This document shows, piece after piece, positions 12,494-18,665 of a stretch of 20,310 nt of DNA; position 1 is the stretch's first letter, and every line of letters starts with the position of its first letter. Below the pieces are notes generated by a model. It saw only the letters and a list, made by a program, of their open reading frames with translations. It searched no databases and had not been told where the DNA came from. Source of the DNA: a virus; the IMG/VR virus record IMGVR_UViG_3300043567_000463, positions 1 to 20,310 of that record. The stretch is one strand, 5' to 3'. The position numbers and the translations under genes are program-made.

Positions 12494-13264
12494 ATGATCA
12501 ATAACTATAGAGAGCTTCTGAAAGCAATAAAGCGCAATCGGTTTACCGGCGTGATTCTATATGAAGGGCCGAGCGCAATCGACGGCGCGCCAGTCGTCGT
12601 TATAGCTAACCGGATAGAAGCGGCGAGCGCTAACGCTAAGACTGGCGCAATGGTTCAGACCTTCATAATCCGCGCCGACGTTAACCCATACCGCGCGCTG
12701 AAAACCGGCCAGGACGAATCGGTTTGCGGCGACTGTCCGCAACGCCCTTTCAAGGGCGGGAAATGTTACGTCGACGTGGCGAAATCAGTCGCCAGCGTTT
12801 ATGGCGCTTATGAGCGCGGCCGATATGCTAAGCCAGGCGTCGACTATGATCCGGCGATTCTACCGGATCTATTCGCCGGCCGGGCTTTTCGTTTGGGCAC
12901 CTATGGGGATCCGGCGGCCGCGCCGTTCCAAATCTGGCGCGCCGCAACTCTGAAAGCCGCTAAAATCACGGGTTACAGCCACCAGTGGAGAGATCCCCGT
13001 TTCCAGGCTTTCGCGCTGCTATGCATGGCGTCTTGCGAGACGGAATCAGATCAATTGCTGGCAAGCGCTTGCGGATGGCGTACGTTTCGCGCCAAGCGCG
13101 CGGCCGAGACTAAGACGACGACTGAAATCGGCTGTCCGGCCGCTAAGGAAAACGGCGCGCGCACGTCGTGCGACCGTTGCGGCTTGTGCGCCGGCAATAC
13201 AAGCGCCAGCAAGCGCGATATCGTCATAAACTTGCACGGTTTTCGTGTCGGCAAAGCCGCTTAG
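12494..13264 (+). CDS. Cys-rich phage protein of unknown function (DUF7227-like)
   Basis: 256 residues; GAGGTGAAGTAAG precedes ATG 12494. After an N-terminal SANAKTGAMVQTFIIRADVNP region (about 45-65) come a CGDCP motif (78-82) and CYV (91-93), an RLGTYGDPAAAPFQIW motif (133-148), YSHQWRDPRFQ (161-171), Cys177 and Cys181, Cys193, Cys214 and a final CDRCGLC (226-232). This order matches DUF7227-type proteins I recall from phages, whose activity is unknown. The eleven or so cysteines suggest one or more zinc or iron-sulphur sites. ATA isoleucine codons are frequent, unlike the head genes. It is the largest gene of the rightward cluster and follows a terminator. Confidence 0.87.
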   Translation: MINNYRELLKAIKRNRFTGVILYEGPSAIDGAPVVVIANRIEAASANAKTGAMVQTFIIRADVNPYRALKTGQDESVCGDCPQRPFKGGKCYVDVAKSVASVYGAYERGRYAKPGVDYDPAILPDLFAGRAFRLGTYGDPAAAPFQIWRAATLKAAKITGYSHQWRDPRFQAFALLCMASCETESDQLLASACGWRTFRAKRAAETKTTTEIGCPAAKENGARTSCDRCGLCAGNTSASKRDIVINLHGFRVGKAA

Positions 13265-13281
13265 CCTAGGGAGTAAAGCAA

Positions 13282-13584
13282 ATGGTAATATCCGAGCAAG
13301 CCGGCCAGGCGTTGTACAAAGCCTGCTATAAGAACGGCCCTCACAAGGGCCGTCTATTAAAGAACCCGCCAAAAGATCCTATAGCGCGCGCGGCCTGGTA
13401 TGGGGCGCAATCGGTCTGCAATCCATACAAGCTATCCATCGGCGCTTTGCTGTTTATGCCGGATGAAGAGCGCGCGATATATCGCGAAGTGGCGAAAATA
13501 TTCGACGACCTGAAAGCGGCCGGTTGGCGGCCGGAAGGGTTAGACCGTGACCGCTATACATTAGAGAGCCTGGGCGCATGGTAA
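13282..13584 (+). CDS. Hypothetical phage protein, 100 residues
   Basis: TAGGGAGTAAAGCAA precedes ATG 13282. The protein contains ALYKACYKNGPHKGRLLKNPP near the start, here with two Cys-less basic loops, then ARAAWYGAQSVCNPYKLSIG and FMPDEERAIYREVAKIFDDL, ending in LDRDRYTLESLGAW. It looks like a compact helical protein. No known family is recognised. Its TGG-TAA end overlaps the next gene's start (ATGGTAATG), so the two are likely co-translated. Confidence 0.82.
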   Translation: MVISEQAGQALYKACYKNGPHKGRLLKNPPKDPIARAAWYGAQSVCNPYKLSIGALLFMPDEERAIYREVAKIFDDLKAAGWRPEGLDRDRYTLESLGAW

Positions 13585-13763
13585 TGGATCCTTTAAACCT
13601 AAACCGATTCGAACCCATAGACGCGAAAGTGAAGGCGCTCGAAAGGGCGCTTTCCGACGCCGTGTGGGATGAAAACGACGTAGCCGTCGACGTGTTAGAG
13701 CGGGAAATCCGCCGGCTTAAAACGCTGCAGGAAAACGGCGAGCAATACGACATGCCATTTTGA
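13578..13763 (+). CDS. Hypothetical coiled-coil phage protein, 61 residues
   Basis: Two starts are possible: ATG 13578 and ATG 13584, the latter forming TAATG with the upstream stop. The product (from VMDPLNLNRFEPIDAKVKAL) is a charged helix with heptad-like Leu/Val spacing (LERALSDAVWDENDVAVDVL, EREIRRLKTLQENGEQ), ending YDMPF. A short coiled coil and a dimer are likely. No known family is recognised. Confidence 0.75.
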   Translation: MVMDPLNLNRFEPIDAKVKALERALSDAVWDENDVAVDVLEREIRRLKTLQENGEQYDMPF

Positions 13764-13773
13764 GGAAACGACC

Positions 13774-13938
13774 ATGCTAGAGATTCAAATTGAGATCCAG
13801 GCGCTTGAGGCGCTTTTAGATCACCTATCCACCGTGGAGCGGCCGCCAGTATTAGATCTGGCCTATAAAACCCTGCAGGACGCCCATATCAATGCGGCCG
13901 AAGAATACTGGACGGAGGTATGGACATGCGGACAATAG
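13774..13938 (+). CDS. Small acidic protein, 54 residues
   Basis: ATG 13774 has TGAGGAAACGACC upstream, almost the same leader as the gene at 12196. The product is MLEIQIEIQALEALLDHLST, then VERPPVLDLAYKTLQDAHIN and AAEEYWTEVWTCGQ. It is acidic and helical. Its last bases overlap the next gene, whose GGAGGT ribosome binding site lies inside this coding region. No known family is recognised. Confidence 0.7.
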   Translation: MLEIQIEIQALEALLDHLSTVERPPVLDLAYKTLQDAHINAAEEYWTEVWTCGQ

Positions 13939-14240
13939 AGATAGACCTTGATCAATTCCAGCCGTGGCCGGAGATATGCGTTTACGTCTATGGAAAGGCG
14001 ACCATCTCATATGAATATGAGCCAAGCGACCCGGATGTAGGTTATAGGGGCGGCGTCACCTATCCAACGGTCGAATCAATAACGATTGAGGCGCACCTGT
14101 CCAAAGACACGGCGCAGACCATCGGCCTGGATCATCCCATGTTCGCGCCCATCGCCAAAATATTAGAGACGACTGATTATGCCGTCGAAGATTGTGAAAA
14201 CGACTGGGCGGATTATAACGCGCATGATTACGAAAACTGA
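13926..14240 (+). CDS. Hypothetical phage protein, 104 residues
   Basis: Two in-frame ATGs exist at 13920 and 13926. GGAGGT (13914-13919) touches the first and sits six bases before the second, so 13926 is the likely start. The protein is acidic and Tyr-rich: a beta-type first half (ICVYVYGKATISYEYEPSDP, TYPTVESITIEAHLS) and an acidic end (DYAVEDCENDWADYNAHDYEN, split as DYAVEDCENDWA and DYNAHDYEN). No known family is recognised. A small strongly acidic protein could act as a DNA mimic, but this is speculation. Confidence 0.78.
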   Translation: MRTIEIDLDQFQPWPEICVYVYGKATISYEYEPSDPDVGYRGGVTYPTVESITIEAHLSKDTAQTIGLDHPMFAPIAKILETTDYAVEDCENDWADYNAHDYEN

Positions 14241-14322
14241 CCTGATCGCCTTTGCCGTGGGGGCGGCGCTGGCTATCCCCGCGCTCGCCCTATTCGTAAC
14301 ATATCTACTGGGGGGCTTATAA
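14224..14322 (+). CDS. Tiny membrane protein, 32 residues
   Basis: ATG 14224 lies inside the end of the preceding gene (17-base overlap) and the stop codon overlaps the next ATG (TAATG). The product is MITKTDLIAFAVGAALAIPA, then LALFVTYLLGGL: a short N-terminal charged piece and one clear membrane helix of about 22 residues. The coupling on both sides supports translation. A small regulator or lysis-related role cannot be told from sequence. Confidence 0.6.
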   Translation: MITKTDLIAFAVGAALAIPALALFVTYLLGGL

Positions 14323-14576
14323 TGCGAGTGCTAATTGCTTGCGAGTTTAGCGGGACGGTGCGGGACGCCTTCACACGGCGCGGTCATTATGCCGTGTCAT
14401 GCGACCTGTTGCCGTCTGAAACGCCCGGCCCGCACCATCAGGGCGACGTGTCTATGATCCTGACCGATGGCTGGGATTTGATGATCGCGCACCCGCCCGG
14501 CCCGGACAGGTGGAAAGAACGGTCACGAACTTACGGAGGCGTCGCGGAAGCGATGGCGGCACAATGGGGAAAATGA
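14322..14576 (+). CDS. Internally deleted DNA methyltransferase-like protein
   Basis: 84 residues. The N-terminal 59 residues follow the SAM-dependent methyltransferase-like family known from phages: MRVLIACEFSGTVRDAF (SAM-site type motif I), CDLLPSETPGPHHQGDV (motifs II-III), WDLMIAHPP (motif IV). In full-length members HPP is followed by Cys-Thr and roughly another 130-150 residues. Here it jumps at about residue 59 to PDRWKERSRTYGGVAEAMAAQWG, which I recognise as the usual C-terminal end of the same family. The reading frame is intact, but the catalytic loop and the middle are gone, so methylation is unlikely. It is coupled by TAATG upstream and ATGA downstream. Confidence 0.85.
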   Translation: MRVLIACEFSGTVRDAFTRRGHYAVSCDLLPSETPGPHHQGDVSMILTDGWDLMIAHPPGPDRWKERSRTYGGVAEAMAAQWGK

Positions 14577-14707
14577 AGGACTATTTTGAGTTTAGCCAGC
14601 TCTTACACTGGCTGTCAGACGAAGCGCTTAACATCCTGCTGGAGACAGAGCGGGACGATTACCGCGCAAAGATCATCCAAAACGAGCTAGAGGCGCGCGG
14701 CAAATGA
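14573..14707 (+). CDS. Small protein, 44 residues
   Basis: ATG 14573 overlaps the previous TGA (ATGA) and has GGGGA just upstream; a longer frame from 14510 or 14564 is less likely. The product is MKDYFEFSQLLHWLSDEALN, then ILLETERDDYRAKIIQNELE and ARGK, a charged helical protein. It ends in an ATGA overlap with the next gene. No known family is recognised. Confidence 0.7.
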   Translation: MKDYFEFSQLLHWLSDEALNILLETERDDYRAKIIQNELEARGK

Positions 14708-14940
14708 CCTACGAAGAATTGAAGCTAGAGCTGCGCAAGAATAGCGGCTATCGCGCTAATGTCGGCAAGGAAGGCGTGAGGGGGTATTTCTTGCAGTTAA
14801 AGGAAGGGGACGACCGAAAGCGCATTGAAGCTATGGTTTCAGTCGCGGTCGAATGTTTCTTTCGGGAGATAAACGGCGAGACAATTCCTTCCGACCTAAC
14901 AAGAGAAATTGAAAATGCTCAAACTAGACCTAACGACTGA
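14704..14940 (+). CDS. Hypothetical protein, 78 residues
   Basis: Starts MTYEELKLELRKNSGYRANV in an ATGA overlap with the upstream gene, and continues KEGVRGYFLQLKEGDDRKRI and EAMVSVAVECFFREINGETI, ending in a polar tail. It is a mixed alpha/beta small protein with no recognised family. Its end overlaps the next gene by 26 bases in another frame. Confidence 0.75.
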   Translation: MTYEELKLELRKNSGYRANVGKEGVRGYFLQLKEGDDRKRIEAMVSVAVECFFREINGETIPSDLTREIENAQTRPND

Positions 14941-15163
14941 GCCCGGCGGGGTCTTGACCCGCTGGAAGGTTGGGGAGGGGCTGTCGCTGCATCGGCGCGA
15001 TGGCACTCTCATAATGAAAATCCATGCGCCCTACGCTGACGAGCGTTCTGTCGTCACGGCGGCGCACGCCCTTAACTTCATGTTCAAGAGTCTGAAACAT
15101 GCGAAAGCAAGAGATGATCGAGGAGATTCGGGAGCTGATCGAGGAAACAGCCCGGAATCATAA
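14915..15163 (+). CDS. Hypothetical protein, 82 residues
   Basis: The likely start is ATG 14915, inside the upstream gene; an in-frame TTG at 14909 is a poorer choice. The product begins MLKLDLTTEPGGVLTRWKVG and continues LSLHRRDGTLIMKIHAPYAD and VVTAAHALNFMFKSLKHAK, a beta-rich start and a helical second half. The last ~20 residues (DDRGDSGADRGNSPES) are read from DNA that also encodes the start of the DnaA-like gene. No known family is recognised. Confidence 0.68.
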   Translation: MLKLDLTTEPGGVLTRWKVGEGLSLHRRDGTLIMKIHAPYADERSVVTAAHALNFMFKSLKHAKARDDRGDSGADRGNSPES

Positions 15164-15344
15164 CCTATCAACCGAGGCCCTGACCGGCCATAACCGGCGC
15201 AAGGGGGTCATCTGGCCCCGGTTCGAGATCATGTGGCGCGCGCGTAACGAGCTAAATGCGCCGCTCCAGCTCATTGGGCAAGTGCTAGGGGGCCGTGACC
15301 ATACGACGGTCATGCACGGGATCAAACGCTATGAAAATCGGTGA
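15099..15344 (+). CDS. Stand-alone DnaA domain IV (DNA-binding) protein
   Basis: 81 residues that correspond only to the C-terminal DNA-binding domain of the replication initiator DnaA. Residues 9-35 form the first helices, followed by the family's typical helix and the signature LGGRDHTTVMHGIKRYE (63-78), which in DnaA makes base contacts with the TTATCCACA box. There is no AAA+ ATPase and no domain I-II, so it cannot itself melt an origin. It may recruit or block host DnaA or act as a regulator. TATCCACA motifs occur about 3 kb upstream, near the candidate origin. It overlaps the previous gene by 65 bases. Confidence 0.88.
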   Translation: MRKQEMIEEIRELIEETARNHNLSTEALTGHNRRKGVIWPRFEIMWRARNELNAPLQLIGQVLGGRDHTTVMHGIKRYENR

Positions 15345-15399
15345 AGCAATGGCAATCTTACTGGCGGTAATAATCGAAATAGTGTTGGGGTTAAAGTGA
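15331..15399 (+). CDS. Tiny hydrophobic peptide, 22 residues
   Basis: ATG 15331 lies inside the end of the DnaA-like gene and the TGA overlaps the next ATG (TGATG). The product MKIGEAMAILLAVIIEIVLG-LK is one hydrophobic helix. It is too short to be certain, but it bridges the two neighbours with overlaps on both sides, as the 32-residue membrane peptide does at 14224. Confidence 0.4.
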   Translation: MKIGEAMAILLAVIIEIVLGLK

Positions 15400-15599
15400 T
15401 GACGTTCGAGGAGCAATATCAGGCCATACAAGCCGTAATACCTGACCTGCCACGCGATGTGCCGGCTTATCAGGTCAATCCACCCCTATGGGCCTTCTGG
15501 CGCACGGTCGAGCCGTGGGCGCAAGAGAGCCCTGTCTTTACTGAAATGGAGATCGTGCGCCGGCTGGACTTGCTTTACATGGGGCAAGGCGTCTGCTAA
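15399..15599 (+). CDS. Hypothetical protein, 66 residues, last gene of rightward cluster
   Basis: ATG 15399 overlaps the preceding TGA; GTG 15396 is an alternative. GGGG lies about ten bases upstream. The product is MTFEEQYQAIQAVIPDLPRD, VPAYQVNPPLWAFWRTVEPW, AQESPVFTEMEIVRRLDLLY, MGQGVC. The Trp- and Pro-rich middle suggests a compact fold. No known family is recognised. A UUCG-loop terminator follows 48 bases later. Confidence 0.78.
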   Translation: MTFEEQYQAIQAVIPDLPRDVPAYQVNPPLWAFWRTVEPWAQESPVFTEMEIVRRLDLLYMGQGVC

Positions 15600-15647
15600 A
15601 AAGGTTTTGACACAGGCTTGTGTCGTTTCCTCCCTATGGTGACTTAG

Positions 15648-15672
15648 CCCCGCTTCGGCGGGGTTTTCTTTT
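15648..15672 (+). terminator. Rho-independent terminator of the rightward cluster
   Basis: CCCCGC-TTCG-GCGGGG followed by TTTTCTTTT. The TTCG loop is very stable. On the opposite strand no T-run follows the stem, so it mainly stops rightward transcripts before they enter the leftward gene ending at 15671. Confidence 0.88.
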
Positions 15673-15910
15673 AGCGCTGCTGTTCACCTACAGCCAAACC
15701 CATGCTCTGCAAATACGGGTAAAGCCAGTCGCGCATGGCGTTCATGCCGTATGGATCTGGTCGACCGTAGGGCGACTGACGAAAACGCGATAGCCAGACC
15801 TGTTTTGGGTCCATCATTTGTGCTAGAGCGTTCAAGTCTTCCTGCCCATAGCCAAAATTATCAGGGCGGCGCGGCGGCAACGGAACGTAATAGTCAAGGT
15901 TATAAGGCAT
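15671..15910 (-). CDS. Hypothetical protein, 79 residues
   Basis: The preferred start is ATG 15908-15910; a longer frame would need a TTG at 15940. The product is MPYNLDYYVPLPPRRPDNFG, then YGQEDLNALAQMMDPKQVWL, SRFRQSPYGRPDPYGMNAMR and DWLYPYLQSMGLAVGEQQR. It is rich in Tyr, Pro and Met, unlike a random frame. No clear ribosome binding site is seen. Its start codon overlaps that of the rightward 95-residue gene in the palindrome CATG. Its stop codon sits in the T-run of the terminator. It could be the last gene of the polymerase/primase operon. No known family is recognised. Confidence 0.6.
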   Translation of the reverse strand: MPYNLDYYVPLPPRRPDNFGYGQEDLNALAQMMDPKQVWLSRFRQSPYGRPDPYGMNAMRDWLYPYLQSMGLAVGEQQR

Positions 15911-16196
15911 GACCGAATCCGAGTTCGAGCGACGCCTCAAGGCGCTTCAGCAGGAAATATCCGAAGCCTATCTTAAAGGATATGCCGAGGCACGGCAACG
16001 GGCGCAGTGGAACCTCACCGCCTGTCTCGACGAGGCAACACGCCTCCGAAACGCCCTGGAATTCGCGCTCGACGAGGTGCAAGACCCTCATCGCCGAGCG
16101 CAAATCCTAATAGCAATGCGACGCCACAGCGAATCAGATCAACGCAACGACACCACATTGTCCGCCCCTCCGGGCTCCACAGCGTCGCGTAGCTGA
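15909..16196 (+). CDS. Hypothetical helical protein, 95 residues
   Basis: Begins MTESEFERRLKALQQEISEA and continues YLKGYAEARQRAQWNLTACL and DEATRLRNALEFALDEVQDP, all charged helix with coiled-coil spacing. The last ~20 residues run antisense to the end of the primase-helicase gene. A weak AAGG lies just upstream. It is the only rightward gene in an otherwise leftward segment, so a local promoter would have to lie within 15673-15908, inside the opposing gene. No known family is recognised. The composition looks coding, but the call is less certain than for the cluster genes. Confidence 0.55.
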   Translation: MTESEFERRLKALQQEISEAYLKGYAEARQRAQWNLTACLDEATRLRNALEFALDEVQDPHRRAQILIAMRRHSESDQRNDTTLSAPPGSTASRS

Positions 16197-18412
16197 CTCT
16201 TGCTCAGCCCGGCCATCTCCGGCCGCACGAATATGTGCCGCTTGGACTTGTGTTTTGGGGAGCAGCACAGCCCCTTGTCAACCCATCCCGCCTCCTTGAG
16301 CGCATGGAACAGCGCCGGCTGCACCAGTTTCATATGGGTCGGCGCGGTCTTCTCCATCTCTTTAATGACCTCGTGCCAAGGGCCGGACAAGATGTCGACG
16401 TTGAACGGCGCTTCGCGCTTTTCGATCAGATGATAGATGAAACTCTCTGCGTTGCTCATGCCGGTGAAGATCAACTTCTGCTTGTATTCGGTCATCATCG
16501 GTATCGCCTGCGGGCCGAAGCCAGACACATCGCGCGCGTATAACCAGCCGGCCACGGCTTCGAACCCGCCGTTTTTATACCAGCCCCAGATCTTATCGGC
16601 TTCGCTCGCCGTCATCTTGGCGCTTTCAGACCAGACGCAGAACCAGCGCCGGTCGTCCGAATCAAGTGTGATCGGCAGATCCTCATTCGTGAACGCCAGC
16701 ATGAACAGGCGATTAACCATCTGATACGGATGCAAGCCTTTGCGATTAATTATCAGTGTCTCCGGCGGCGCGGCGATGATCGGTTTGAGTTTGTTCGCCA
16801 GCGCGCGACGATCCTTCGCCTCCGGCTCTTTCAACTCGTTCAGCACGACAATCTCAGCCTCTAGCTGGTAGCCCCACTGGCTCGACAGGCTGTCATTGTC
16901 GATCAGACCTTTGTTCTTCTCATGCGGGCCGCACACAGACCATATAAACGGTGCCCACATCGTATCTTTACCGCAGCCGCCCTTGCCACCGTGCAGGATC
17001 GCGTGGTTGATCTTGACGCCAGGATTCTGCAACTTAAACGCCATCACATCCCAGATATGATTCAATTCGTCTGCATCCGGCACAAGCCGGCGGCAGTGGT
17101 CGAGCCAGGGCGTCGCATCACCACCGCCCGTGACCTCCGGTCGCGCGTCGCGCCAGACGTTGCCGTAGACAAGCCCATCCTTATGCACCATCCAGTCCTC
17201 GCCGGCGGCATAGGTCAGACCTTTCAGCGCGTAACCGCCCATCGCCTCGCGATTCTCGTCATACCAGATGGACGCCTCAAGACGCCGCGGCTTCTCGCCA
17301 GCGGACTTGCATTCGATATGTCTAAAGATTGCATTAAATGCTTTGCGGCTGATTTCGCTGCACGTCTTTTTATCGAAATAGGCGTCATCGTCGACAATAT
17401 ACGCAAAGCGTTTGTGCCAGCCGGCGCGTTCTTCGCGGCCTGCCTGTTTACGCTCCACGTCAGCGATAGTTTCCTTGCCCTTGTCGGGAAACTCTTCGGT
17501 CGGCGTCAGTTTGTTAATCTTACTGGTATATTCGGCAATGAGGTCGTCACGCAGTCCGGGGATGGCGCGGGGGCCACCCTGTTCCGCCACCCAATCGCAA
17601 AAGAACTTGCTATCAAGACCGTCGCAATGACCATGATGACAACAGAATGAACGATCTTGCGGCTTGTATCGCGCCTCAATGCTGCCATCGGTATGCTCCG
17701 CATGATTCGGGCAGACAACGCCGCACCAACCGGCCGCGTTCGTGCCGGACAGAACAAGACTGTTTTCGCTCAGCCACGCCAGCACCGTGTCGTTACCCGT
17801 GTCTTTTACTCTAAACGTAATAGCCTTTGCGTTTCCGGCATCAACTGGCGTGACGCCGAGCGCAGCGCAGATGTCTTCAAGTCTAAATTCTTTAGTTGAG
17901 TCGAAAGAGACTTGTCTAGCAACAAAATCTTCGCGTCCAGGTTTGCGATTGACTGAGCCTGGTAAACGGCAGTTCCTAACAGCATTAGTTGCGCCGGGAT
18001 CAGTATAGCCAGCATTAGCAATAGCGATAAGCGCGGCACAGTGATCCTCCACGGTCGGTTGTTCGCTGTAAGCATACCAGTATTGATAATTTCCGGGGCT
18101 CGTCTCCACGATAGCGGTAGGATCAAGCGGCGGCACTTTAGATTTAGTGCCAATGTCGTCCAGCATCATAAACAGCACATGCGTGCAGTTCGACATAGAC
18201 GCTGACGGCTTGTCCGGCATACGATCCATAATGAACGAGCCGGTATTCAGAAACCAAGACTCGCCTTCCTTGCGCTTATGCTTTGGCAAGTAAGCCGGCC
18301 ATGTGTATTTAGGCGAGCCGTCCTTATGCAGCTTGCCGGTGTCGATTTGCTTGACAATAAGGGCCGTCTCGCCAGCCGGCGCGAGGCCGGTAAAATAATC
18401 AAAGAGGTTCAT
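16139..18412 (-). CDS. Primase-helicase fusion (RepB/PrimPol-type N-terminus, SF3-like DUF5906 helicase)
   Basis: 757 residues. The N-terminal ~190 residues resemble a RepB-type primase/PrimPol domain, with an acidic pair in VLFMMLDDIG (Asp85/Asp86), PGNYQYWY (106-113), and RNCRLPGSVNRKPG (146-159). A zinc-type cluster follows: Cys230, Cys234, Cys257, Cys258, His259, His260, His262, Cys263. The helicase part has Walker A GGKGGCGKDT (475-484), Walker B IVVLNE (521-526) and a sensor-like MLAFTNEDLPITLDSDDRRW (571-590). Such proteins make primers and unwind DNA at the phage fork. It starts 14 bases inside the 88-residue gene with GGGG six bases before ATG 18412. The polymerase lies two genes upstream in the same operon. 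Confidence 0.92.
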   Translation of the reverse strand: MNLFDYFTGLAPAGETALIVKQIDTGKLHKDGSPKYTWPAYLPKHKRKEGESWFLNTGSFIMDRMPDKPSASMSNCTHVLFMMLDDIGTKSKVPPLDPTAIVETSPGNYQYWYAYSEQPTVEDHCAALIAIANAGYTDPGATNAVRNCRLPGSVNRKPGREDFVARQVSFDSTKEFRLEDICAALGVTPVDAGNAKAITFRVKDTGNDTVLAWLSENSLVLSGTNAAGWCGVVCPNHAEHTDGSIEARYKPQDRSFCCHHGHCDGLDSKFFCDWVAEQGGPRAIPGLRDDLIAEYTSKINKLTPTEEFPDKGKETIADVERKQAGREERAGWHKRFAYIVDDDAYFDKKTCSEISRKAFNAIFRHIECKSAGEKPRRLEASIWYDENREAMGGYALKGLTYAAGEDWMVHKDGLVYGNVWRDARPEVTGGGDATPWLDHCRRLVPDADELNHIWDVMAFKLQNPGVKINHAILHGGKGGCGKDTMWAPFIWSVCGPHEKNKGLIDNDSLSSQWGYQLEAEIVVLNELKEPEAKDRRALANKLKPIIAAPPETLIINRKGLHPYQMVNRLFMLAFTNEDLPITLDSDDRRWFCVWSESAKMTASEADKIWGWYKNGGFEAVAGWLYARDVSGFGPQAIPMMTEYKQKLIFTGMSNAESFIYHLIEKREAPFNVDILSGPWHEVIKEMEKTAPTHMKLVQPALFHALKEAGWVDKGLCCSPKHKSKRHIFVRPEMAGLSKSQLRDAVEPGGADNVVSLR

Positions 18413-18665
18413 TTTTTAACCCCGCGCCAATAATCGCGACCATTTCGCCGATTAACTGTTGTAAATATCCTTCAGCCGCCGTTTCAGCTATGAATCCATC
18501 CGACCCCGCATAAACTTCGTAGGCTTCACGCAGCGCCGCTTCAAGTTCCGCGATGCGGGCGCGTGCTGTCCTGTATTCGCTGTGCATCATGTCAGCTTCT
18601 TTGCGTAACTCCGCAACCAAGTCGCTGTAGTCCAGCGAACTGTCAAACTTTGCTTGACTGTTCAT
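18399..18665 (-). CDS. Small coiled-coil protein, 88 residues
   Basis: The likely start is ATG 18663-18665, overlapping the polymerase TGA (ATGA); a longer frame to 18722 would run inside the polymerase gene. The product is helical: LDYSDLVAELRKEADMMHSE, YRTARARIAELEAALREAYE, then an alanine-rich part and a hydrophobic end (LIGEMVAIIGAGLKNEPL). The Arg/Glu/Leu spacing suggests a coiled coil. It lies between polymerase and primase-helicase, overlapping both, so a replisome accessory role is possible but not shown. Confidence 0.75.
   Translation of the reverse strand: MNSQAKFDSSLDYSDLVAELRKEADMMHSEYRTARARIAELEAALREAYEVYAGSDGFIAETAAEGYLQQLIGEMVAIIGAGLKNEPL

Noticed and set aside
13824-13836. 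CCTATCCACC as a further DnaA-box-like motif
   Set aside because: It lies within a coding region and departs from the shared TATCCACA core at its end.
15607-15640. TTGACA with TATGGT as a promoter
   Set aside because: The spacer would be 22 bases and the -10 is poor, so only the inverted repeat is reported.
16922-17650. Rightward 242-codon frame opposite the primase-helicase
   Set aside because: No family pattern and no ribosome binding site; the opposite strand carries clear Walker motifs.
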